Positions 55,339-62,725 of a stretch of 64,000 nt of DNA are shown here, one piece after another; position 1 is the stretch's first letter; every line of letters starts with the position of its first letter. A model generated the notes under the pieces. The model made no database searches. It was not told the origin of the DNA and was given only the letters and a program-made list of their open reading frames with translations. Position numbers and translations under genes: made by a program. Origin of the DNA: Clostridia bacterium (GTDB lineage Bacteria > Bacillota > Clostridia > Oscillospirales > Acutalibacteraceae); contig JAGAQV010000012.1 in assembly GCA_017622555.1 (NCBI GenBank), forward strand, positions 1-64,000. Reading direction: 5' to 3'.

Positions 55339-55367
55339 ATTATATCATATTTTTTCCATTTGTGAAA
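55339..55367 (-). promoter_or_regulatory. Probable promoter of the tsaE unit
   Basis: Minus strand TTTCAC (55367-55362), 17-nt spacer, TATAAT (55344-55339). The -35 box is weak; the -10 is perfect. Confidence 0.5.
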
Positions 55368-55374
55368 GTGTTAC

Positions 55375-55403
55375 TTGAATATTTAGTGAAAATAAAATAT
55401 AAT
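55375..55403 (+). promoter_or_regulatory. Promoter of rodA
   Basis: TTGAAT at 55375-55380, 17-nt spacer, TATAAT at 55398-55403. It lies inside the longer open frame, supporting the later GTG start. Confidence 0.7.
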
Positions 55404-55436
55404 AAACTAAAAGAAGCTAAAGAAAGGAGAATTTGG

Positions 55437-56573
55437 GTGCGAAATATATTCGCCAAGTTTGCGGATTTTGTGCGTGAATCGGACAAGGTTTTGCTTTTGC
55501 TTTTATTTTTAGCGGCAGGCTATGGCTGTATGGCAGTTTTTTCTGCAACGCATTATATGGAAAGTCTGCGTCCCTTTTTGGTACATAGCTTTTGCTTGGT
55601 TGCGGGCTTTGGTGTGATTTTTGTCGTTTCGCTTTTTGAATACGACCGATATACAAAATATTGGCCGCTTTTTGCCGTTTTGGGAATTGTGCCTGTAATT
55701 TTAACCTTTTTTATTGGCTTTGCACCCGAAGGCACTGACGATAAGGCCTGGCTAGATTTAGGTATAACCACATTTCAGCCGTCAGAACTTCTTAAAATTT
55801 GCTTTGTTATAACCTTTTCAACCCATCTTGCTAAAGCGGGGAAGAACATAAATAAGATAAAAACCCTTATACCTATTTGTATTCACGGGGCAATTCCGGT
55901 TTTGTTAATTCACTTTCAGGGTGATGACGGTACCGCCTTGGTATTTGCTGTTATGGTAGTTTTAATGCTGTGGTCGGCAGGGGTTTCCTGGAAGTATTTT
56001 GTTGCAGCGTTTTCGGCACTTTTGGTGGCTTCGCCAATTATATATTTTTTTATAATGAATGATACACACCGTGAACGACTTAAAAATATGTTTGATATTG
56101 ATGCCGATATTAAGGGCGTTGGTTGGCAACAATACCGTGGCAGACAAGCCCTTGCAAATGGTGGGCTTTTCGGTCAAGGTTATTTAAACGGCGATTTAAC
56201 CCAGATTGGCAAAAGCGGTGTACCCGAAGGCCACAACGACTTTATTTTTGTAACCATTGGTGAAGAACTTGGCTTTTTCGGTTGCATTGCGGTTATCATA
56301 CTTTTAGGCGCAATTTGTATTAGATGCTTGCAGGTTGCCAAGCTTTCGGCTAAAAACGACGGCAAGTATATTTGTGTAGGCATTTTTGCAATGCTGTTTG
56401 CTCAAATTGTTATAAACATTGGTATGTGTACATCCATTACCCCCGTAATTGGTGTAACACTTCCGTTTTTCAGTGCGGGTGGTACATCACTTTTGTGTTT
56501 GTTTTTGGGTATGGCGTTAGTCCATAACGTGTATATGAATCGTAATTCTCGTACAATTAGTATTAGAGGTTAA
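55437..56573 (+). CDS. rodA: SEDS-family peptidoglycan polymerase, RodA-like
   Basis: Polymerises lipid II into glycan strands with a class B PBP during elongation. About ten membrane helices; the SEDS signature region is GKSGVPEGHNDFIFVTIGEELGFFG-like (ends quoted: GKSGVPEGHNDF, TIGEELGFFG) near residue 245, together with FQPSELLKI and TGVTLPFFSAGGTS-like VIGVTLPFFSAGG. GTG at 55437 with AAAGGAGA upstream is preferred to the longer frame from 55362, giving 378 residues. RodA is favoured over FtsW by EGHNDFIF and lack of division-cluster neighbours, but SEDS subtypes are hard to separate by eye. Confidence 0.88.
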   Translation: MRNIFAKFADFVRESDKVLLLLLFLAAGYGCMAVFSATHYMESLRPFLVHSFCLVAGFGVIFVVSLFEYDRYTKYWPLFAVLGIVPVILTFFIGFAPEGTDDKAWLDLGITTFQPSELLKICFVITFSTHLAKAGKNINKIKTLIPICIHGAIPVLLIHFQGDDGTALVFAVMVVLMLWSAGVSWKYFVAAFSALLVASPIIYFFIMNDTHRERLKNMFDIDADIKGVGWQQYRGRQALANGGLFGQGYLNGDLTQIGKSGVPEGHNDFIFVTIGEELGFFGCIAVIILLGAICIRCLQVAKLSAKNDGKYICVGIFAMLFAQIVINIGMCTSITPVIGVTLPFFSAGGTSLLCLFLGMALVHNVYMNRNSRTISIRG

Positions 56574-56578
56574 AAATT

Positions 56579-56608
56579 AAGCCTTTCGCAGTAAGCGAAA
56601 GGCTTTTA
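56579..56608. terminator. Bidirectional terminator between rodA and the LytTR gene
   Basis: AAGCCTTTCGC-agtaa-GCGAAAGGCTTTT between converging genes. Confidence 0.88.
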
Positions 56609-57298
56609 TGGTATTTTCGGTGTTTTAATGCGGTGGTATTCGAGCTTAAAGCTTTTGTAAAAATGTCGGCTTGGGTAAAGAACCTCACCGTTTGTTAAAA
56701 TAATATACTCACTGCAAAAACGTGATATATAATCCGAATTTATAATAATTGCACGGTTTATTTTTAAAAAGCGGTCTTCTGGTAAAACCGCAAACACACG
56801 TGCCATTGTTTTATTACAATAAATAATCTTATCTTTAAGGTGAATAATACAGTGCTTGTTGTTAGCCTCTAAATAAAGAATGTCACTTACGTTTATGCAA
56901 ACGGTTTCAAAGCCGTCACTAATAAGCAGGGGTGCTGAAAAGTAAGAAACAAAAAAGTTTTCAAGCATATCAAAAACAGTTTTTTGCGATAGCGGAATTT
57001 GCAAAAAATAATACGCGTTAAGCTTAAAGGCATCGGCAGCGTGACAGCAGTTACTTGAAAAAATAATTATTGGCGTTTTTAAATTTTTATCAAGTAAGCT
57101 TTTAGCCAATATTTTGCTCTTTTCAGTTTCAAATGATATAAAAATTAATGTATAGCTTTGCTTTGAAGCTAAAAAGTCATTAGCGTTTGCAAATATATCC
57201 ACCACAAAACCGATTTTTTTATAATTTGAAAACATATAAAGCATTCTTTTTAGAATAATCGCACTTGAGCATTCATCACCGCAAATAGCAATTCTCAT
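56606..57298 (-). CDS. LytTR response regulator with degenerate receiver domain
   Basis: 230 residues. Residues ~1-118 have the receiver fold but lack key residues: the phosphoacceptor Asp is replaced by Ser55 (LIFISFE where LIFLDIE-like is usual), one of the N-terminal acidic pair is Gly7 (CGDE), and the conserved Lys is Gln100 (FLQIPLS). Residues ~128-225 are a full LytTR DNA-binding domain (ILYLEANNKHCIIHL, RFLKINRAIIINSDYI). It therefore probably acts without phosphorylation, by level or ligand. No histidine kinase is adjacent. Transcribed divergently from the sigma factor-lysis genes, with tandem repeats in the shared 290-bp gap, so it is the likely regulator of that cluster. Confidence 0.87.
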   Translation of the reverse strand: MRIAICGDECSSAIILKRMLYMFSNYKKIGFVVDIFANANDFLASKQSYTLIFISFETEKSKILAKSLLDKNLKTPIIIFSSNCCHAADAFKLNAYYFLQIPLSQKTVFDMLENFFVSYFSAPLLISDGFETVCINVSDILYLEANNKHCIIHLKDKIIYCNKTMARVFAVLPEDRFLKINRAIIINSDYISRFCSEYIILTNGEVLYPSRHFYKSFKLEYHRIKTPKIP

Positions 57299-57412
57299 TT
57301 AAAATAATCCTTTAATAATTATTTGCAGTATTTCGTTATGAAATACTGCTTTTTTTGTTTTTATTTTACATTATTATACACAAAATGTCAATATAAACGC
57401 AATAATTAGCGC

Positions 57413-57452
57413 AAAATTTGCTATTTACTCCTAAAATTTGACATTTTACTCC
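57413..57452. repeat. Tandem 20-bp repeats in the LytTR-sigma intergenic region
   Basis: Two imperfect copies in tandem: AAAATTTG-ctaTTTACTCC (57413-57431) and AAAATTTG-acattTTACTCC (57433-57452). The shared TTTACTCC words start 21 bp apart, two helical turns, as expected for the direct-repeat targets of LytTR proteins. The rest of 57299-57592 is AT-rich with no ORF; TTTACA occurs twice (57518 and ~57541), which recalls the -35 of TcdR/UviA-type sigma promoters, but no convincing -10 was found. Confidence 0.45.
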
Positions 57453-57592
57453 ATTTTTTAACAAGGCAACAACCTTTTCATTAAAATTGCTTTTACCTTT
57501 TCGTGAAATGGGATTTTTTTACAAAAAATGAAAATTTTAGTTTACAAACCCGTGTAACGATTTGTGTGTAATTTTTGAAAGGGTTGGTGATC

Positions 57593-58135
57593 ATGCAAAA
57601 TTTTTTATTAAAATCACTTATTGAAAGAATTAAAAATCAGGATATGTCGGCGTTTCCGTTGGTTTTTGATGAATTCAAAAAGCTCATAAGCTTTTACGCT
57701 GTCAAGCTTCATTATGAGGATGCCTCGTCTGAGCTTACTTTATTTTTAATAGAGCTGATGTATAACATTAAGCTTTCTAAATTCCCCGACGATGACGGGG
57801 ATGATTTAAAAAGATATATCGCAGTATCAATTAAAAATAAATATATTACACTTTTAAGCCAAAGGGCAAAGTCGCAAAGCTTTGGGGAAAATTTGTTAGA
57901 GGGCTGCTGCGGTTATACTGAGGATTATGATGACCAATTCTGCTTTGCGCAGGGTATGGAACGGCTTAACGAAATGCAAAAAATAGTTGTTATTTATCAT
58001 TTTGTTTATGGGTATAGCATTGCCGAAATTGCGGCCCGTTTTAATATTACACGTCAAGCAGTAAACAAAACTAAAAATCACGCTTTGGCAATTTTGAGGG
58101 AGGCGTTAACAAATTATGAAGCTTTCTTTGTGTGA
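57593..58135 (+). CDS. Small sigma-70-family RNA polymerase sigma factor
   Basis: 180 residues. Residues ~12-100 resemble region 2 (IERIKNQDMSAFPLVFDEFKKLI and following helices), and residues ~125-175 are region 4 with a helix-turn-helix (YGYSIAEIAARFNITRQAVNKTKNHALAIL). Size and domain make-up are like ECF or the clostridial TcdR/UviA group; no anti-sigma gene is adjacent. ATG at 57593 is preferred to an in-frame TTG at 57575 because GGGTTGGTGAT lies between. The end overlaps the next small gene by 20 nt, so the sigma factor is coupled to the lysis genes. Confidence 0.82.
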   Translation: MQNFLLKSLIERIKNQDMSAFPLVFDEFKKLISFYAVKLHYEDASSELTLFLIELMYNIKLSKFPDDDGDDLKRYIAVSIKNKYITLLSQRAKSQSFGENLLEGCCGYTEDYDDQFCFAQGMERLNEMQKIVVIYHFVYGYSIAEIAARFNITRQAVNKTKNHALAILREALTNYEAFFV

Positions 58136-58295
58136 TGTACAGCTTTTTCGTGTGCGAAGCTCTTGGGATGATATAAAATCACAGTCTGGGGCATTTTTCA
58201 TTTTTGAAAATGCGTTAGAAGCTGCAAAAAAATCAAAACAAAATATTTACGATAATTCTAAACGCTGTGTTTGGAATTACAAGGAGGAAAATTAA
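58116..58295 (+). CDS. 59-residue protein resembling a stand-alone lysin tail domain
   Basis: ATG 58116 to TAA 58295, overlapping the sigma factor end by 20 nt and abutting the endolysin start (TAAATG); the endolysin's AAGGAGGAAA lies in its last codons. The sequence contains FRVRSSWDDIKSQSGAF, ENALEAAKK and a terminal YDNSKRCVW. This follows the pattern 'VRxSWxDxxSQxGAFxxxENAxxxxxxxxxxxVYDxxGxxV' that I know from memory as a short C-terminal repeat in clostridial phage lysins and amidases (SPOR-like). Here it stands alone. It is soluble, with no signal. Probably a cell-wall or stem-peptide contact module, which is inference. Confidence 0.7.
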   Translation: MKLSLCDVQLFRVRSSWDDIKSQSGAFFIFENALEAAKKSKQNIYDNSKRCVWNYKEEN

Positions 58296-59030
58296 ATGGC
58301 AAAGTATAAAAATCCTGTTTTAAAAAAAGGCGGGCATAAGGTGACTAGTCCATTTGGTATGCGTACCATTTGGGGTAAAAAGCAAATGCACAAGGGTATT
58401 GATTTGGTTGGTGAGGGCTCATCGCTTGATTACATAATTGCTTTTGCTGACGGAGTGGTTAAGCTTTCGAAGTATTCATCCTCGGGTGGTGAATACGTGC
58501 AAATAGACCACGGTAACGGAAACCTTACCCGTTATTTACATATGAAAAAGGATAGTCGCACTGTAAAGGCGGGGGATAAGGTATTAAAGGGACAGGTTCT
58601 CGGTTATATGGGTGCAACCGGTAAAGTAACGGGTGCACATCTTCACTTTGACGTGAATGTTGCCGGCAAATATGTTGACCCTGCGCCTTACCTTGAGGGA
58701 ACAAAAGAATTTGACAATACACCTAATATAATTAAGCAGTGGCAGCTTGCCGCCATTGCTGATGGTTTTGAATTCCCTAAATTTGGCGCTGACGGCAAGT
58801 GGGGGAATGAATGTGTGGCTGTTTCTAAAAAAGCGGTTTGCAAAAGGCGTATTAAGCATAAGTTTCAAAACCTTACAAAGCTTGTTCAGCGTTTGGTAGG
58901 TGTGGAGGCTGACGGAAAATTCGGACCAAAAACCAAAACCGCCGTTATTGCTTACCAAAAGAAAAATGGACTTGTGCAGGATGGATCTGTCGGACCGGCT
59001 ACTTGGAAGAAATTATTAGGAGTGAAATAA
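58296..59030 (+). CDS. Endolysin: M23 metallopeptidase with C-terminal peptidoglycan-binding domain
   Basis: 244 residues without signal peptide or membrane helix, so export needs the adjacent holin. Residues ~15-130 are a LytM/M23 zinc peptidase: ligands H32 and D36 in MHKGID, H81 in RYLHM, and H114-x-H116 in GAHLHFDV, all present. Residues ~165-243 form a PG_binding_1-type domain (VEADGKFGPKTKTAVIAYQK, DGSVGPATWKKLLG). It cuts peptide cross-bridges in peptidoglycan. Start ATG is fixed by AAGGAGG and by the abutting upstream stop. No phage capsid, tail or integrase genes are nearby. Confidence 0.9.
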   Translation: MAKYKNPVLKKGGHKVTSPFGMRTIWGKKQMHKGIDLVGEGSSLDYIIAFADGVVKLSKYSSSGGEYVQIDHGNGNLTRYLHMKKDSRTVKAGDKVLKGQVLGYMGATGKVTGAHLHFDVNVAGKYVDPAPYLEGTKEFDNTPNIIKQWQLAAIADGFEFPKFGADGKWGNECVAVSKKAVCKRRIKHKFQNLTKLVQRLVGVEADGKFGPKTKTAVIAYQKKNGLVQDGSVGPATWKKLLGVK

Positions 59031-59033
59031 AAA

Positions 59034-59258
59034 ATGAAAAAGTTTATTCAGTGGCTTAAAGGCCAAGAAAAAGCAATTAAATGGTTAAAGGCCGCCGCAA
59101 TTCGTGCTATAAAAACCTTTGCGCAAACGGCAGCTTCCCTTGTAACAGTCGGTGCACTTATAAGCGAAATTGACTGGTTGGTGGTTCTTTCAGCTTCAGC
59201 AGTAGCATTTATCTATTCGGTATTAACCTCACTTGCAGGCTTGCCTGAAATTAAATAA
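59034..59258 (+). CDS. Phage-type holin, r1t-like
   Basis: 74 residues starting 3 nt after the endolysin. Basic N-terminus (~1-28), a membrane helix ~28-46 (AIKTFAQTAASLVTVGALI) and a second ~49-68 (WLVVLSASAVAFIYSVL), ending SLAGLPEIK. The AIKTFAQTA ... VLTSLAGLPE pattern is characteristic of the Lactococcus phage r1t holin family. Predicted to form membrane pores that release the endolysin. Followed at once by a terminator, so it closes the cassette. Confidence 0.88.
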   Translation: MKKFIQWLKGQEKAIKWLKAAAIRAIKTFAQTAASLVTVGALISEIDWLVVLSASAVAFIYSVLTSLAGLPEIK

Positions 59259-59260
59259 TA

Positions 59261-59290
59261 AAAAACCGACCCAAGTGGGTCGGTTTTTTG
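59261..59290. terminator. Bidirectional terminator after the holin
   Basis: AAAAAACCGACCCA-ag-TGGGTCGGTTTTTT, a 14-bp perfect stem between converging genes. Confidence 0.93.
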
Positions 59291-59291
59291 C

Positions 59292-59657
59292 TTATATATT
59301 TTCAATATATTTTTTAAGTGCATTGAAGGATTCTTCGCTTATAACGTGCTCGATTCGGCAAGCGTCCTCGGTAGCGGTGGCTTCGTCAACCCCAAGCTGC
59401 ATTAAAACCCTTGATAGCACGGTGTGGCGTTCAAAAAGCTTTTGCGAAATTTCAAAGCCTGAGTCGGTAAGGGTAATATAGCCTTCGGGGGAAACGGTTA
59501 TATAACCGCCGCTTTTAAGCAGGCCAACCGCACGGCTTACGCTTGGCTTTGAATAGCCCAAATGCTCGCATATATCAATTGAACGAACACTGCCGCCCCT
59601 TTGTGACAGAACATAAATTGTTTCTAAATACATTTCGCCCGATTCCTGCAAGGCCAT
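59292..59657 (-). CDS. DtxR/MntR-family metal-dependent regulator
   Basis: 121 residues: N-terminal winged HTH (EMYLETIYVLSQRGG, SIDICEHLGYSKPSVSRAVGLL) and the short metal-binding dimerisation domain (RHTVLSRVLMQLGV, ACRIEHVISEES). It lacks the SH3-like third domain, as MntR does. ATG 59657 with AAGGAAGTGAG upstream is preferred over the longer frame to 59699, which would overlap the previous gene. Probably senses Mn2+ or Fe2+; no metal transporter is adjacent, so the regulon is unknown. Confidence 0.87.
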   Translation of the reverse strand: MALQESGEMYLETIYVLSQRGGSVRSIDICEHLGYSKPSVSRAVGLLKSGGYITVSPEGYITLTDSGFEISQKLFERHTVLSRVLMQLGVDEATATEDACRIEHVISEESFNALKKYIENI

Positions 59658-59691
59658 ATTCTCACTTCCTTTAAATAATTTAATTAAACAG

Positions 59692-60303
59692 TTACTCAAA
59701 CCAATTTTTTACATAAGATGCAAGGGCTGGAACAAGCCTTTTAATTTCTTTCCCGCTGGTGTTAATGCAGAGGTGGTAGCTTTCCCTATGACCCCACTTG
59801 CTGTCGGTAAACATTTCACGGTAATTTGCACGGCATTTGTCAATATCACGGCACATAAATTTAATTTTACGGTCGGTAAGGCTTTCCTTTTCCTGATTTC
59901 TTTCCTTGCAGCGTGCTATTTTAGAATCAATATCCGCATAAACAAACAAGTTAAGCGGGTTATATTCCTTTAAAATAACGTCGGCGGCACGGCCGATTAT
60001 AACACAGTCACCTTGTTCGGCAAGCTCACGTATTAAATTATGCTCGGCATTGGCAATTTGAAGCGACTGGTTTATACCAAAATTATAGCTTGTAAAGCCA
60101 CGTCCAATAGTAGAATTATAAAAAACCTTTACATCCCTTTCTGACATATTGGCAACGTAATTTTTATCAAGTCCTTGCTTTTCGGCAACCATATCAATAA
60201 TTTGCCTGTCATAGCAGGGAATGCCCAGCTCATCGGCCAAGCGCTTACCAAGCTCACGTCCGCCACTGGAAAATTCACGGCTTATGGTAATAATTCTCGG
60301 CAT
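59692..60303 (-). CDS. Cytidylate kinase-like family protein
   Basis: 203 residues of the P-loop cytidylate-kinase-like family. ITISREFSSGGRELGKRLA forms the N-terminal nucleotide loop (GSGGxxxG replaced by SSGGRELG), YDRQII and GRAADVIL follow, and a LID-like RCKERNQEKESLTDRKIK segment is present. True CMK genes have GPAGSGKS-type loops, so this is a paralogue with unknown substrate. GGAGG upstream of ATG. 34 nt ahead of the MntR-type gene, likely one transcript. Confidence 0.8.
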   Translation of the reverse strand: MPRIITISREFSSGGRELGKRLADELGIPCYDRQIIDMVAEKQGLDKNYVANMSERDVKVFYNSTIGRGFTSYNFGINQSLQIANAEHNLIRELAEQGDCVIIGRAADVILKEYNPLNLFVYADIDSKIARCKERNQEKESLTDRKIKFMCRDIDKCRANYREMFTDSKWGHRESYHLCINTSGKEIKRLVPALASYVKNWFE

Positions 60304-60466
60304 AAAAAACCTCCGTAAACGTTTATTTAAATTATTATAACATTTTTAAAATTAAAATGCAATATCTTTGAAAATAAGGCTTTTTTGCGGAAAAATTTTC
60401 AATTTTATGTATAATTTGCCTTTGTTTACCAAATATTTAGTAGTAGAACAAAGGAGGTTTTTAAAA

Positions 60467-61789
60467 TTGAAAAAACTTTTAGCACTTATAATGTCAATTC
60501 TAATGGTTGCAACCTTTTTCACTGGTTGCAGGAAAAAGGATAATAAAAGCAAGGTTTTGCGTGTAGCGGCGTTATCGTCTGGCTATGAAGCGACAAAATC
60601 AGGAATGTGGAAAGAGGTTTGTGACGCTTTTACAAAGCAAACCGGAATAGAGGTAGAATTAACCCTTGAAAAGAATTTGGAGGATGTAATTTCAGCTTCT
60701 ATGCAGGGTGGGGATTATCCCGATGTGGTATTACTTGCAACAGGCAGAGAAGCAGGGCTTACCGAACAGTTTATAAGGGATAAAAATTTAACCGACCTTA
60801 CCGACGTGCTTGAGATGACAGTGCCTGGGGAAAGTAAAAAGGTAAAGGATAAAATTGCAGGTGGCTTTACCGACAGTGTTGCCACCAATCCTTACGGGGA
60901 CGGCAAAACCTATTTAATGCCAATGTTTTATTCCCCTTGCGGTCTTTTTTATAACAAGGGCTTATTTGAGCAAAAGGGATGGGAAGTGCCGACCACTTGG
61001 GATGAAATGTGGGCTTTGGGTGACAAGGCCAAAAAGGAAGGAATTTACCTTTTTACCTACCCAACAACAGGTTATTTTGATGCCTTTTTCTATGCGCTGA
61101 TGTATTCGGTCGGTGGCGCTGATTTCTTTGATAAGGCAACCCATTATGAAAAGGATATTTGGGATAGCGAAGAGGGTAAATTATGCCTTGATATTGTAGC
61201 AAAATTAGCCACCTATACTAACCCAAAAACACCCGCACAGGCAAACGACCAGGATTTTACTAAAAATCAGCTTATGGTAATGCAGAACGAGGCACTATTT
61301 ATGCCAAACGGAACTTGGATTGTCGGTGAAATGCAGGACGCCAAGGCGGCTGACGGCTTTAAGTGGGGTATGACAGCGCTTCCTGCTGCTAAAAAAGACG
61401 GCGACCGTTATTCGTATACCTGGATAGAGCAAATTTGGGCGCCAAAGGGCGCTGAAAACCAAAAGGAAGCTAAGCAGTTTATTGCCTATATGTATTCAGA
61501 CAAAGCGTGTGAAATTTTTGCCGAAAGAAACGCCATTCAGCCCGTTTTAAATATTGCTGATAAGTTAAGCGATGATAATAAGCTGTTTTATTCTATTTAC
61601 GATAACGGCGCAAAGGCGGCAATGGGTAATTTTGCAGCCTATAAATCGGTTGCGGGGCTTGGCAGTGTTGCCGAAACCTTTTTTGACCCTATAAATTCGC
61701 TTGTGTCGGGAAGTCTTAAAAAAGAAAAGTGGATTGAAAATATTAAAAAAGCAAACGTAATTATGAGGGAAAATTTGATTAAAGAATAA
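60467..61789 (+). CDS. Sugar ABC transporter substrate-binding lipoprotein
   Basis: 440 residues; signal with lipobox FFTGC (lipid Cys near residue 22). Mature part is a family 1 solute-binding protein: PDVVLLATGREAG, FYSPCGLFYNKGLFEQKGWEVPTTWDEMWAL-like hinge (ends quoted: YNKGLFEQKG, PTTWDEMWAL), and a C-terminal helix-rich lobe (KQFIAYMYSDKACEIFAE). TTG start at 60467 is preferred over the longer frame because AAGGAGG stands 9 nt upstream and the signal peptide then begins properly. Binds an oligosaccharide or related sugar; identity not readable. First gene of the importer. Confidence 0.9.
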   Translation: MKKLLALIMSILMVATFFTGCRKKDNKSKVLRVAALSSGYEATKSGMWKEVCDAFTKQTGIEVELTLEKNLEDVISASMQGGDYPDVVLLATGREAGLTEQFIRDKNLTDLTDVLEMTVPGESKKVKDKIAGGFTDSVATNPYGDGKTYLMPMFYSPCGLFYNKGLFEQKGWEVPTTWDEMWALGDKAKKEGIYLFTYPTTGYFDAFFYALMYSVGGADFFDKATHYEKDIWDSEEGKLCLDIVAKLATYTNPKTPAQANDQDFTKNQLMVMQNEALFMPNGTWIVGEMQDAKAADGFKWGMTALPAAKKDGDRYSYTWIEQIWAPKGAENQKEAKQFIAYMYSDKACEIFAERNAIQPVLNIADKLSDDNKLFYSIYDNGAKAAMGNFAAYKSVAGLGSVAETFFDPINSLVSGSLKKEKWIENIKKANVIMRENLIKE

Positions 61790-61795
61790 TTTTAA

Positions 61796-61813
61796 GGGCG
61801 GGGGAACCCGCCC
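61796..61813 (+). other. GC-rich intercistronic hairpin in the sugar importer operon
   Basis: GGGCGGG-ggaa-CCCGCCC, a very stable stem without a U tract between the binding-protein and permease genes. Such hairpins often raise the level of the binding-protein mRNA over downstream permeases. Confidence 0.6.
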
Positions 61814-61834
61814 ATTTTAAAAGGAGGGCTGTGT

Positions 61835-62716
61835 ATGAACGCTGTAAAACGAAAGAATTTATTTGTGTTTTTATGTGTTGCCCCTGCTGTAGTTTTGTTT
61901 TTTATATTTATGCTTTACCCAACCTTTTCGGTGTTTCGAATGTCATTTTTCGAAAGGGGTGCTTATTCAAATAAGGAAGCCTATGTTGCGTTTGAAAATT
62001 TTAAGGTTTTATTAAATGATACACGGTTTATACGTGCGGCACAAAACACTATATTTTTAATTGTTACAGTAACAGTGATTACCATGTCACTTTCTCTTAT
62101 CTTTGCCTATTTTCTTACCCGTGACCGAATTTTTGGCGGCAATTTTTTTCGTGTCGTTTTCTACATACCGAACATTTTATCGGTTGTAGTTATAGCGGGT
62201 GTTTTTTCGGCAATTTACGATGCTGATAACGGTCTTTTAAACAGCTTTTTATCCCTTTTCGGTAAAAAAATTACAGTGCTTTGGAAAGGGGAAGAAACAG
62301 TAATTTTTTCACTTATTATTGCACTTGTTTGGCAGGCGGTTGGGTATTATATGGTTATGTATATGGCATCAATGTCGGCCGTGCCGAAAAGTATGTATGA
62401 AAGCGCTTCTTTAGACGGGGCAAGCAGACTTTACGAATTCTTTAAAATCACCTTGCCGCTTATATGGACAAATCTTCGCACGACCCTTACTTTCTTTATA
62501 ATTTCCACCATTAATATGGCTTTTTTATTTGTACGTGCAATGACGTCGGGCGGTCCAAACGGTGCGAGTGACGTGGTGCTTTCCTTTATGTATAACCAAA
62601 AGGATGACGGACTTTACGGCTATAGTATGGCGGCAGGTGTTTTAATATTTTTGTTTTCGTTTTTACTGTCCTTTGCGGTTAACCGTTTAACAAAGCGTAA
62701 AGTATTGCAGTTTTAG
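61835..62716 (+). CDS. Sugar ABC transporter permease (MalF/UgpA type)
   Basis: 293 residues, six membrane helices. EAA loop ESASLDGASRLYEFFKITLP near residue 188, and PNILSVVVIAGVFSAIYD, typical of the first permease of CUT1 importers. GGAGGG precedes the ATG. The operon in view contains no ATPase; a shared MsmK-type ATPase encoded elsewhere would be expected. Confidence 0.92.
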   Translation: MNAVKRKNLFVFLCVAPAVVLFFIFMLYPTFSVFRMSFFERGAYSNKEAYVAFENFKVLLNDTRFIRAAQNTIFLIVTVTVITMSLSLIFAYFLTRDRIFGGNFFRVVFYIPNILSVVVIAGVFSAIYDADNGLLNSFLSLFGKKITVLWKGEETVIFSLIIALVWQAVGYYMVMYMASMSAVPKSMYESASLDGASRLYEFFKITLPLIWTNLRTTLTFFIISTINMAFLFVRAMTSGGPNGASDVVLSFMYNQKDDGLYGYSMAAGVLIFLFSFLLSFAVNRLTKRKVLQF

Positions 62717-62725
62717 GGGGTTTTT

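Noticed and set aside
56606..59258. Prophage or prophage remnant
   Set aside because: Only lysis-type genes occur; structural genes, integrase, repressor of cI type and att repeats are missing, and flanks are housekeeping genes.
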